DNA of 64,000 nucleotides from UBA7703 sp963667195 (GTDB taxonomy: Bacteria; Bacillota; Clostridia; Christensenellales; CAG-138): NCBI GenBank assembly GCA_963667195.1, contig OY762962.1:1612001-1676000 (forward strand), read 5' to 3'. Below are positions 33,831-42,220 of the stretch, piece by piece; within the stretch, counting starts at the first letter, position 1; each line of letters opens with the position of its first letter. Both the position numbers and the translations under genes were made by a program. The notes under the pieces were generated by a model. It ran no database searches. It worked only from the letters and a program-made list of their open reading frames with translations, and was not told where the DNA came from.

Positions 33831-33869
33831 TTATTTTGCTTTTGATTCTTCGAATCAAAAGCAAAATAA
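33831..33869. terminator. 18-bp perfect palindrome after iclR
   Basis: A perfect 18-bp AT-rich stem (33831-33848 with 33852-33869) with a 3-nt loop, 6 bp after the iclR stop. There is no separate T-tract, but the arms are U-rich. Probably a terminator or RNA-stability element. Confidence 0.6.
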
Positions 33870-33884
33870 AAGAGTACTAAATAG

Positions 33885-34077
33885 TCCTGAGCTTCCGCTG
33901 AGATTAAATATGAGTTTTATAAAAAACTTATAAAAAAAGAAAAACTCCTGATGTAAAAGCTCCTGAGCTTCCGCTTAGATCAAATATGAGTTTTTGTAAA
34001 AAACTTATAAAAAAGAAAACGTCTGCTATCAAAATGCAAAAAGCTCCTGAGCTTCCGCTTAAGCTCAGGAGTTTTTT
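33885..34077 (+). repeat. three-copy repeat array ending in a terminator
   Basis: The block TCCTGAGCTTCCGCT recurs at 33885, 33961 and 34045 (76 and 84 bp apart). The first two copies continue into a shared ~45-bp segment (AGAT.AAATATGAGTTTT, then TAAAAAACTTATAAAA). The third instead ends in an 11-bp inverted repeat (34044-34054 with 34061-34071) and six T, a functional-looking terminator. The array therefore looks like successive partial duplications of a terminator region. Confidence 0.75.
34044..34077. terminator. terminator in repeat copy 3
   Basis: An 11-bp stem with 6-nt loop, an A-tract before and six T after, so it could serve both iclR (plus) and the transglutaminase operon (minus). 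The next ~220 bp, to 34300, shows no gene or clear element. Confidence 0.85.
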
Positions 34078-34300
34078 CATGCGGCGCGCGCTGCCCTAAT
34101 GCGCATAAGACCCGGAAACGCGCTTTGATTTCGTAGGAGGAAATAAGTTGCTCTTGCCTTGGTTCTGCGCCGCGCTTGCGTATCATAGCGTAGTTCGAGG
34201 CAAAATGGTAGCAATTCTCGGTAGATTCCACAATACGCAACGGAAATTCGCCGATGCTGAACACTATCTTCTCTCAAAACGGCGTTGGCATCCGTACGCC

Positions 34301-36943
34301 TCAAAGCGCCGGAAAACGCCACAGGAACAGCAGCCGTTTGAGCCGCTTCATCCGCGCCGGCAGGACGGAGATGAGAACCTGCACAAACGAGATCGCATCG
34401 TCGCGCTCCTTCTTGGAGCAGGTTTTGCCTGAGAAGGTTGCTTTCTGTGCGGCCAGCAGCAGGGATTCCAGCCGCGCGCGGTCGACCGCCGGGTTTTGAC
34501 GCGCGATATTGTAGGCGTAGAGCTCCGGCGATTCCAGCGGCTGCATCGCGGGAGCACCCGCAAAGCGAAGCATCTTGCGCGCATAGCGCGTTACCGCGAG
34601 CACGGCCGCGTTTCCGTCCTTTTGCAGGAAGGAGCGAATCAGCCGCTCATGCGTAAACTTTCTGAGCCCGAACGCACCCAGCGGAATGCCAACCGCGGCG
34701 AGCAGCGCGAATACCGGCCAGAGCGGAGGCTTGGCGCCGTTACTTCCGCCATCCTCGCTTGCGTCCTGCCCGTCCGGCGTGGCGCTGCCGTCCAAAGATC
34801 CGCCGTCGCTCGGCGCAGGGGTCGGCGTAATTTCCGCCGAGGCTTCGCCGCTCGTCTGCTCCGGCGTGGTTTCCGGTTCGGGCGACGTGTTTTCGTCCTG
34901 TGTGTCGCTCTGCGGCTCCGCGGTGGGCTCCGGTGTCGGTTCCGGCGTCGGTGTCGGCGTTGCGGTGGGTTCCGGCGTGTTTTCCTGCGCGGTGTCCTCC
35001 GGCGCGAGCGTCGGTTCGCCGGACGCCGAGGGCGTTGAGGACGTGTTGGACTGCTGGTCGCTGTTGGTGACCTCGACGGGCACCCACTCCAAGATGGACG
35101 GATCGAACACCTCGACCCAGGCGTGCGCGTGCGTGTCCTCAATCTTGATGTAGCCATCCGCATCCGGCGTTTTTTCGTAATCCTTCTGGATGACGATGTA
35201 GCCTTCCGCATAGCGCGCGGGGATGCCGAGCGCGCGCAAGAGCACGGTCGCGGTGGTGGCGAAGTGGACGCAATATCCGCTCTGCGCCTCCTGCAAAAAC
35301 CATGTGGAGAAATCGACCCCTTCCGGCATCTGTTGCGGAGAATAATCATACGTGCAGCGCTCGGCGAGCAGAGAGCGCACCGAGAGGCAGGTTGCGGCTA
35401 GGTTTAGTGCGCCATCCTCATAGATCGGATGCAGGTCGTATTGTTCCAATAACGCCTCAGCTGCCTGTTGCGTGTCCTTCGGCAGCGTGGTGTATACGTC
35501 AAACACGTAGTTGATATACGTTTTGGCGGAATCGCGAACCGTTTCTGCGTCGCTGCCTTCCGCGTTTTTGAGTCCCGCTGCGGAACCCGCGGCTTTCAGA
35601 TATGCCTTCTTGAAGCCGTTCTCCGCGTTCGCGACGGAATAGAGGGACATCGAGACGGGCACTGCTTCGAGCGTATAGGCGGCAGAAGAATCGGTGGACT
35701 GAAACGCCAGCGCGGTATCCTGCACATAACCCGCGTTAGGAATCTGGTCTGCGCGCGTGATGAGCCCCGGCGGCGCCCAGAGCGAGAGCGGGGTTGCGTC
35801 AACGTTTTGCACGGAGAGCGTATAGCTTTCGGGCAGCGTTCCGCTCGCAGCAGCCGCGGAAGCGAGCAAGTTTTGGGGAGCAATATCCAGATCGTTCGCG
35901 AGCTTGGAAAACTCGCTCGTGGAAAAATTTTGCCAGCCGTCCTCGGTATAGACCGTTCCGGCGTAATCGCGCAGATACAGCGAAAGCGGCTGAGAAACGC
36001 GCACCTTGAGCGCTGTGCTGCCGGAGAAACGGATGGAGGACAGGCTCGTGAGGCTGCCGCGCGTGAGTCCGTCGTTGCTGCGCCAGAACGCGTCCTTGCC
36101 GACATCCAGCGAGAAGATCTTCTGCTGAAGGTCCTCGATGGCTTCCGGCCGCTGATAGTCTTTTTGCGGCAGGATGAGGCTCGCGAGCACCGCGGAAAAC
36201 ACGATCAGCGGAAGCGCGAGTAGCGACAGCGTGTGCTGCGCCGCGCGCTGCGCCTGCTGGTTTGCCTTTCGCCTGCTCTGCGGCACATAGACGCCGGCGC
36301 GGAGCGTGGTCTGCGCGCGCTTGGCGTTGTTGAACGCAAACACCATCATGTGCGCCGCAAACAGCATAAAGAACGGCAGCCGCGCGGGAGAGAGCAGGTA
36401 AAAAGGCCCCGGCAGCAGCAGCGGAAGCGTCGAGAGCGCAAGCCCCGGCACGCTCGGCTCACTGATGATAAAAAACGCGGATAAGAACGAAACGAGGAAC
36501 AGGATCGCCTGCATGGCGTGCGTCATGAGCGCGGGCAGCTGCTCCGCCTCAACCGGCTGAAGCAATAGTTGCAACGGCGCCGGCAGCGTCAGGCTCAGCG
36601 GAGAGATTGCGTGCTCAACGAGCCGCAAAACGCCCTGAAAGAGATCCGTGGCGTTGAAAACGCCGTATGCGACCGCAAAGAGCAGCACGATCAGCGCGAG
36701 CAGACCGCTTCGCTTCACCGAGAACACCGCGAGAAACAGCAGTGAAAACGCGACCGCGGTCCACACGAGCGTCACGGTCGGAAGATCGATATCATAAGTT
36801 GAAATCAGGCAAAACAGGAATCCGAGTACCGCCAGCAGCAGCACCATGAGCTGCTGAAACAAGCGCAGCACGATCTGCGCGGTCGAGTTTTCGGGTGTGG
36901 CGAGCGCGGACGCGGAGCGTGGCTTTTGCTTTGCGTTACTCAT
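34301..36943 (-). CDS. membrane transglutaminase-like protein
   Basis: An 880-residue protein. The N-terminal region has about six membrane helices (first near 28-45; more to ~230). The central extracellular transglutaminase core has the catalytic triad as Cys in SGYCVHFATTA, His in HAHAWVEVF and Asp in FDPS. A Thr/Pro/Glu-rich linker (TPTPTPEPTPEPT-like) follows, then a last helix (PLWPVFALLAAVGIPLGAF) and a cytoplasmic tail. It is the third gene of moxR-DUF58-transglutaminase, overlapping DUF58 by 8 bp, with GGAGGCGG before the start. Such operons are thought to act on cell-surface proteins; function is not established. Confidence 0.85.
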   Translation of the reverse strand: MSNAKQKPRSASALATPENSTAQIVLRLFQQLMVLLLAVLGFLFCLISTYDIDLPTVTLVWTAVAFSLLFLAVFSVKRSGLLALIVLLFAVAYGVFNATDLFQGVLRLVEHAISPLSLTLPAPLQLLLQPVEAEQLPALMTHAMQAILFLVSFLSAFFIISEPSVPGLALSTLPLLLPGPFYLLSPARLPFFMLFAAHMMVFAFNNAKRAQTTLRAGVYVPQSRRKANQQAQRAAQHTLSLLALPLIVFSAVLASLILPQKDYQRPEAIEDLQQKIFSLDVGKDAFWRSNDGLTRGSLTSLSSIRFSGSTALKVRVSQPLSLYLRDYAGTVYTEDGWQNFSTSEFSKLANDLDIAPQNLLASAAAASGTLPESYTLSVQNVDATPLSLWAPPGLITRADQIPNAGYVQDTALAFQSTDSSAAYTLEAVPVSMSLYSVANAENGFKKAYLKAAGSAAGLKNAEGSDAETVRDSAKTYINYVFDVYTTLPKDTQQAAEALLEQYDLHPIYEDGALNLAATCLSVRSLLAERCTYDYSPQQMPEGVDFSTWFLQEAQSGYCVHFATTATVLLRALGIPARYAEGYIVIQKDYEKTPDADGYIKIEDTHAHAWVEVFDPSILEWVPVEVTNSDQQSNTSSTPSASGEPTLAPEDTAQENTPEPTATPTPTPEPTPEPTAEPQSDTQDENTSPEPETTPEQTSGEASAEITPTPAPSDGGSLDGSATPDGQDASEDGGSNGAKPPLWPVFALLAAVGIPLGAFGLRKFTHERLIRSFLQKDGNAAVLAVTRYARKMLRFAGAPAMQPLESPELYAYNIARQNPAVDRARLESLLLAAQKATFSGKTCSKKERDDAISFVQVLISVLPARMKRLKRLLFLWRFPAL

Positions 36944-38159
36944 CCGCCGCCTCCGTTTCCGCGCCGGGAACGCGGCCGTTGAGCAGCTGCACCTCGCAGC
37001 CAAGGTCGCGCAGGGCATCCGCCGTCGCGTCGTCGCATTGTTCCGGCATGAGCGTAAATCTTCTGCAGGCGCCGAGTTCGGTTAGGGTTGCGAGCAGGCT
37101 CGCGCCGTCCTCATCGCTGCCCGCGTGATAGACGCTGCCCGCGACGAGATAGATCAGGTGCGTGTCCGCGCGCAGGGAGCCCTCGACCACATATCGCTCC
37201 AGCGTGCTCCAGCGCGCCTGCCCGGGAAGGGCTAACAGGTCGTGCAGCACGGAAGCAAGCGCTTCCGGCCCGGTGACGGGCAGGGTGCGAAGGCCGTCCT
37301 CCTCGCTGATCCAGCTGACGGAATGGTTCACATCCCGCGCCATGAGATATTCGGAAAACGCGAGCATGGTGCCGATCATCGCCTCCGCGGCAGAGGGAGA
37401 GGAATCTTCTCTCAGCTCCAATAGGAAGTGCAGTGAGGGATTCAGCGGCAAACCAAATTCGCGCACGATCAGGCGATTCATGCGGCTGCTGAGTTTCCAG
37501 TGTACGCTGTGGCGGCTGTCGCCCTCGCGATAGTCCCGCAATTGAAAGATTTCGCTCGGGTCGCCGCCCGCTTTCTCCGTGGAATACGTCGCGCTGTCGA
37601 GGCCGAGGTCGGCGGCTTCGTCGGTCTGGATGCTCCGGCTTTGCAGCTCCGGCAGCACATAGACGCTTCCGATCGGCGTAGAACCGTTCTTTGCGGGCAC
37701 GTTCAGCGCGAACAATCCCAGCGTATCGATGACCTGCACGCGGCGCACCAGAAGATCGACCCTGCCGCAATAGGACATCTTGACCGAGGGCTGCATCGAA
37801 TGCGCGCGCATGGGCCCAAGCGGGAACTGCACGATATCCTCGGCGGACTCGATATAGCGCTCTCCAACGCGCCCAAGCGCGTTGTGCCGCTCCAGTGTGA
37901 AGCGAACCCCCGCGCAGGGCATGAGGCTGTTGTTGCGCGCGGAGAGGCGAATGCCGCAGACGCCCTTTGGCATGATGTCGTCGTCAATCTCCAGCGCATA
38001 GCGCAGGTTTTTACGCATGGGAAGCGCCGCCAGCAGCGACACCAGCGGTAAAATCAGCAGAAAGATCAAAAGCAGGTGAAACAGATACAGGTCGAACAAG
38101 ACAAACAAAATAAACGCGAAGAATAACGCGTATACGTAAAGAATCCGATTTCCGGCCAT
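36936..38159 (-). CDS. DUF58-domain membrane protein
   Basis: A 407-residue protein with two N-terminal membrane helices (ILYVYALFFAFILFVLFDLYLF then LLLIFLLILPLVSLLAALP, about 5-45). The DUF58 motif is DPSEIFQLRDYREGDSRHSVHWKLSSR, and a von Willebrand A-like C-terminal half follows. The start MAGNRILY at 38157-38159 lies 4 bp after moxR; the longer open frame overlaps moxR and is rejected. DUF58 proteins accompany MoxR AAA ATPases. Confidence 0.87.
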   Translation of the reverse strand: MAGNRILYVYALFFAFILFVLFDLYLFHLLLIFLLILPLVSLLAALPMRKNLRYALEIDDDIMPKGVCGIRLSARNNSLMPCAGVRFTLERHNALGRVGERYIESAEDIVQFPLGPMRAHSMQPSVKMSYCGRVDLLVRRVQVIDTLGLFALNVPAKNGSTPIGSVYVLPELQSRSIQTDEAADLGLDSATYSTEKAGGDPSEIFQLRDYREGDSRHSVHWKLSSRMNRLIVREFGLPLNPSLHFLLELREDSSPSAAEAMIGTMLAFSEYLMARDVNHSVSWISEEDGLRTLPVTGPEALASVLHDLLALPGQARWSTLERYVVEGSLRADTHLIYLVAGSVYHAGSDEDGASLLATLTELGACRRFTLMPEQCDDATADALRDLGCEVQLLNGRVPGAETEAADE

Positions 38160-38163
38160 ACGA

Positions 38164-39093
38164 TTAAACCGCGACGGGCGCCTGCACCTGCGTGAGCGCG
38201 CGCTTGGCGAGCTGCTGCTCGCTGACTCCGCTGACCAGCGCGCGGGGACTGAGCTGGATGCGGTGGGCGGTGACGCTCTCGAACACCAGCTGCACATCCT
38301 GCGGAATCAGGTAGTCGCGTCCGGAGAGATACGCCGCGGCTTTGCTCATGCGCAATAGCGCAATCGTGCCGCGGGGACTCACGCCGATGCGGATGGCGGG
38401 CTGCGTGCGCGTCCATCCGGTCAACTCGGCAAGGTAGGCAAACAGCGCCTCGGAAACATAGATGCCCTCGACCTCGCGCTGCATTAGTGTTAGGTCGTTG
38501 GGCGTAATCACGCGGTTGACGGAGTCGAGCGAGACCGCGTTTTGGTGGCGGCGGAGCATCTCCATCTCGCTCCTGCGGTCTGGGTATCCCATCGAAAGCC
38601 GCACCATGAAGCGATCCAGCTGGGATTCCGGCAGCGGTTGCGTGCCGGAGGAACCCGCGGGGTTCTGGGTCGCGATCACGAGAAACGGCTGAGGCACCGC
38701 GCGTGTGACTCCGTCCACCGTGATGCTGTTCTCCTCCATGACCTCCAGGAGAGCCGACTGCGTCTTGCTCGACGCGCGGTTGATCTCGTCCGCGAGAAAG
38801 AGGTTGCACATCGCAGCTCCCGGCACATAGACGCCCGCCGCGCCTCCGGTTTGAATCGTGGTGTAGCCTGTGATGTCGGATGGCATCACGTCCGGCGTAA
38901 ACTGCATGCGTTTATAGGAGAGATCCATCGTCCGCGAAAAGGCGAGCGCCATCGTGGTTTTGCCTACGCCCGGCACGTCCTCCAGCAAGACATGCCCCTG
39001 CGCGAGCATCGCCATGAGTATGCTTGCGATGACGGTGTCTTTGCCGACGACGACTTTTCGAACCTGACTGATGATCTCCTGCACTTGCTGCAT
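38164..39093 (-). CDS. MoxR-family AAA+ ATPase
   Basis: A 309-residue ATPase: Walker A EDVPGVGKTTMA near 37-47, the MoxR signature region RMQFTPDVMPSDITGY, Walker B NLFLADEINRA, sensor 1 VIATQNP. The start MQQVQEII at 39091-39093 is preceded by GAGGAA; an in-frame ATG at 39130-39132 has no site. First gene of the operon; MoxR proteins act as chaperone-like partners of DUF58/vWA proteins. A TATAAT lies at 39149-39154 on the minus strand with a poor -35. Confidence 0.9.
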   Translation of the reverse strand: MQQVQEIISQVRKVVVGKDTVIASILMAMLAQGHVLLEDVPGVGKTTMALAFSRTMDLSYKRMQFTPDVMPSDITGYTTIQTGGAAGVYVPGAAMCNLFLADEINRASSKTQSALLEVMEENSITVDGVTRAVPQPFLVIATQNPAGSSGTQPLPESQLDRFMVRLSMGYPDRRSEMEMLRRHQNAVSLDSVNRVITPNDLTLMQREVEGIYVSEALFAYLAELTGWTRTQPAIRIGVSPRGTIALLRMSKAAAYLSGRDYLIPQDVQLVFESVTAHRIQLSPRALVSGVSEQQLAKRALTQVQAPVAV

Positions 39094-39261
39094 CAAAGCT
39101 GTATTCCTCAACCCATCATAAAGAATCCGCATTCGCGGTAACAATCATATTATAGCAGTCTAACGATAGAGAAGGGCAAGAGTATAACAAGAATGTATAC
39201 AAAAATGAAACATCCTGACACATTTATCTGAATTTGCAACAGAAGTTGGCGCTCAGACACG

Positions 39262-39290
39262 TTGAAGCGGGCGATCCTGTCCGTTATAAT
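39262..39290 (+). promoter_or_regulatory. promoter of the flavoprotein gene
   Basis: TTGAAG (39262-39267), a 17-bp spacer and TATAAT (39285-39290), 42 bp before the start. Confidence 0.7.
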
Positions 39291-39332
39291 TGCGCTAGAC
39301 GCAGGTAAGCACGACGCAAACGGGGGATACAC

Positions 39333-40034
39333 ATGAACATTGCCATCATTCACGGACAGAATCACAAGGGAAGTTCCTACCACATCGGGAGGATGCTCGT
39401 AGACAAGATTTCCGGTGAACACGAGACCACCGAGTTCTTTCTGCCGCGGGATCTGAACCATTTTTGCATCGGATGCTATCGTTGTATCGAGCACGACGAG
39501 GATTGCCCTTTTTCTGCGCAAAAGAAAGTGATCGTTGACGCGATGGAGCGGGCGGACTTGCTCGTCTTCACCACGCCGACGTACTGCATGGCGCCGTCCG
39601 CTTCGATGAAGGCGCTCTTTGACCTGACGTTTACGATGTGGATGTCGCACCGCCCGCACGGGTCGATGTTCCGCAAAAAGGCGGTGGTGATCTCCACCTC
39701 GGCGGGCAGCCCGACCACGGGCGCGCTCAAGGGCGTCGCGCAAAACCTCTTCTACTGGGGTGTGCCGGAAATCTACCGCTATGGCACGCGCGTGCAGGCC
39801 ATGAATTGGGAGAGCGTTAAGCCGGAGGTCAAGCAAAAGATCGAGAAATCCACGGCGAAGATCGCAAAGCGACTCGGCAAAAACACGCCGCCGCACGTGG
39901 GAATCAAGACGCGTTTCATGTTCTTCATCATGGCGGGCATGCAAAAGGCAAACTTCAATTCATCCCCTCTTGAGAAGGAATATTGGCAGAATCAGGGTTG
40001 GCTTGGCAAAGCGCGCCCGTGGAGAAATGTTTAA
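39333..40034 (+). CDS. flavodoxin-fold oxidoreductase with CX2CX2CX6C motif
   Basis: A 233-residue NAD(P)H-dependent FMN reductase-like protein. It starts MNIAIIHGQNHKGSSYHIG, an FMN-phosphate loop of the flavodoxin fold, and has TPTYCMAPSASMKALFDL further on. CIGCYRCIEHDEDC (about residues 45-58) has the CX2CX2CX6C spacing of iron-sulfur flavoproteins, so a [4Fe-4S] cluster is possible. Start behind CGGGGG. It stands alone with its own promoter. Confidence 0.8.
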   Translation: MNIAIIHGQNHKGSSYHIGRMLVDKISGEHETTEFFLPRDLNHFCIGCYRCIEHDEDCPFSAQKKVIVDAMERADLLVFTTPTYCMAPSASMKALFDLTFTMWMSHRPHGSMFRKKAVVISTSAGSPTTGALKGVAQNLFYWGVPEIYRYGTRVQAMNWESVKPEVKQKIEKSTAKIAKRLGKNTPPHVGIKTRFMFFIMAGMQKANFNSSPLEKEYWQNQGWLGKARPWRNV

Positions 40035-40144
40035 GCGGATTTCAGTTCCGGTTTCCTTCGTTTGATTCAGGTGTTATAATCATGTTCGCCCCGCCGCGCG
40101 AAAACGAAACCTGCGCGGATCGAGCGGGGTAGGAAAGGCGCGTT

Positions 40145-41389
40145 TTGGAAACCCGACAATCGCGAAAGGCGGTGCTCAACAACCCGTTCCTTTCGCTGAA
40201 ACACAAGAATTACCGTTACTATTTCTTCGGCATGTGCATCTCCACCATCGGTACGTGGATGCAGAATACCGCGCAGCCGTGGCTTGCGTATTCGCTGACG
40301 AAGTCCGCGCTGCTCCTGAGCGTGGTCAGCGCGCTCCAGTTTCTGCCCGCGCTGCTGTTTTCGCTGTTTGCGGGCGTCTTGATCGATCGCCTGCCGAAAA
40401 AGCGGATGCTGATCATCACGCAGTCCCTGTCGCTTTTGATCACGTTTGTGCTGTGGATTCTGGTGCAGTCCGGCGGAATCAAGTATTGGCACCTGCTGAT
40501 TACGGCGACCCTCTTGGGGTTCGTCAACACGCTCGATATGCCGCTTCGCCAGGCGTTCGTCGTCGAGATGGTGGGTCACGAAGACCTCATGAACGCCATT
40601 GCGCTCAACTCCCTCACCTTCAACGTCGCGCGCATGATCGGGCCTTCTATCGCGGGCATCCTGATGGGCGCGTTCGGCGTTGCGTCGTGCTTTTTAATCA
40701 ATTCCTTAAGCTTTGTCGCGGTGCTCATCAGCCTGTTTTTCATCCACCCGATTCCGTGCGGCGTACCGGAGGAAGCAAGCGCGCAGAGCGTGTTTGCCTG
40801 CATCGGCGACGGGCTGAAATACATCTTCCGCAACGAGCAACTGTTTATCACGATGCTGTTTATGTTTGTGGTCTCCACCTTTGCGCTCAACTACGGCGTG
40901 ACGATTCCCGTGTTTGCGACGCAGGTGCTGGGGCTTGCGGAGACCGGCTACGGCTTTCTGATGTCCGCTCTCGGTGCGGGCGCGCTGACGGGCGCGCTGG
41001 TCGTCGCGGCGCTGAGCAAGAGCGGGCCAAGGCGATTTATCCTCTATTTCTTGCCCGCGCTGACAGGGCTGATCCTGATTTTGATCGGAAACACCAACAG
41101 CTTTCTGACCACAAGCCTCTCGCTTGCCGTCGGCGGATTCCTGTTTGTGACATATCTTTCCACCGCGAACTCCAACCTGCAAATCCACACGGAGGATCGT
41201 TATCGCGGGCGCGTCATGAGCGTGTATTCGCTGATCGTCGCAGGCTCCACGCCGATTGGCAATCTCTTCGTCGGCGCCGCGGACAACTGGTTCGGCGCGC
41301 GGATGGGATTTATCGCGAGCGGCATCGCAGTGGCGATATTCATCGTACCGATCTTTATCTTCATGTTTGTGCGGCGGGACCGGGTATAA
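40145..41389 (+). CDS. MFS transporter (EntS-like, MFS_3 type)
   Basis: A 414-residue, 12-helix exporter-type protein. The start region KHKNYRYYFFGMCISTIGTWMQ and LFAGVLIDRLPKKRMLI, the loop 2-3 motif, fit the enterobactin-exporter-like MFS_3 family. Start codon TTG at 40145 lies behind AGGAAAGG. A TGTTATAAT extended -10 lies near 40073. Substrate unknown. Confidence 0.85.
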   Translation: METRQSRKAVLNNPFLSLKHKNYRYYFFGMCISTIGTWMQNTAQPWLAYSLTKSALLLSVVSALQFLPALLFSLFAGVLIDRLPKKRMLIITQSLSLLITFVLWILVQSGGIKYWHLLITATLLGFVNTLDMPLRQAFVVEMVGHEDLMNAIALNSLTFNVARMIGPSIAGILMGAFGVASCFLINSLSFVAVLISLFFIHPIPCGVPEEASAQSVFACIGDGLKYIFRNEQLFITMLFMFVVSTFALNYGVTIPVFATQVLGLAETGYGFLMSALGAGALTGALVVAALSKSGPRRFILYFLPALTGLILILIGNTNSFLTTSLSLAVGGFLFVTYLSTANSNLQIHTEDRYRGRVMSVYSLIVAGSTPIGNLFVGAADNWFGARMGFIASGIAVAIFIVPIFIFMFVRRDRV

Positions 41390-41431
41390 TTTCCGCGCTT
41401 CCTATGTGATAATATTACCGAAAAAATCACG

Positions 41432-41459
41432 AGCTGCCCGAAATCAGGGCAGCTTTTTT
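41432..41459 (+). terminator. terminator after the MFS gene
   Basis: An 8-bp stem (41432-41439 with 41447-41454), a 7-nt loop and a six-T tract. Confidence 0.88.
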
Positions 41460-41542
41460 CGTGCTTTTTGGCGCAAACGATGGTACGATCAAAGAAACGG
41501 AGCAAGAATCTCCGACATGTTTGATTGCAGGAGGCGAATGGG

Positions 41543-42220
41543 TTGATTCGAATCTTGTTGACGGATGACGACGCGCGCATCCGCTCCATCGTGCGGGAGT
41601 ACGCACAGGCGGAGGACTGGGTTTTTGAGGAAGCGGGAGACGGCGAGGAGGCGCTTCGCCTGTTTGCCGCGGGCAGCTTTTCCCTCGTCGTGTTGGACGT
41701 GATGATGCCGCGGCTGGACGGCTGGGGCGTGCTCAAGCAAATCCGCAAGACCAGCACGGTTCCCGTGATCCTGTTGACCGCGCGAAACGAGGAATATGAC
41801 CGCCTGCTCGGGTTTGAGCTTGGCGTGGACGACTATATTGGCAAACCCTTCAGCCCGCGGGAGCTCATCGCGCGCATGAAGGCGCTCATCAAGCGCGCGG
41901 GAGCGGCGCAAGGCGCAGGCGCGGTCTACGCGCTCGGCGGCCTTCGCGTGGATACGGCGGCGCGCACGGCGCAGATCGACGGCGAAGCCGTTGCGCTGAG
42001 CCCAAAAGAGTTCGATCTTCTGGCGTTCTTCGTGTCCCGCCCGGAGGTTGCGTTTACGCGCGATCAGCTCCTCAACCATGTTTGGGGATACGATTTCTTT
42101 GGCGACGCGCGCACGGTGGACACACACGTCAAGAGCCTGCGGGAGAAACTCGGCGCATATCGGGAACACATCGTGACCGTTTGGGGCACGGGATATCGCT
42201 TTTCGGGAGGCGGAACATGA
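41543..42220 (+). CDS. OmpR-family response regulator
   Basis: A 225-residue two-domain regulator. The receiver has the acidic pair in LLTDDDARIR, the phospho-acceptor Asp in VVLDVMMPRLDG (about 52), and Thr and Lys in LLTARNEE and GKPFSPREL. The winged-helix DNA-binding domain ends in VWGTGYRFSG. The start is probably TTG at 41543 behind GGAGGCG. It overlaps the histidine kinase start by 4 bp (ATGA). Confidence 0.9.
   Translation: MIRILLTDDDARIRSIVREYAQAEDWVFEEAGDGEEALRLFAAGSFSLVVLDVMMPRLDGWGVLKQIRKTSTVPVILLTARNEEYDRLLGFELGVDDYIGKPFSPRELIARMKALIKRAGAAQGAGAVYALGGLRVDTAARTAQIDGEAVALSPKEFDLLAFFVSRPEVAFTRDQLLNHVWGYDFFGDARTVDTHVKSLREKLGAYREHIVTVWGTGYRFSGGGT

Noticed and set aside
33885..34077. 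Three spaced repeats after iclR as a possible CRISPR
   Set aside because: Only three copies, the intervals are themselves similar between copies 1 and 2, and copy 3 forms a terminator.
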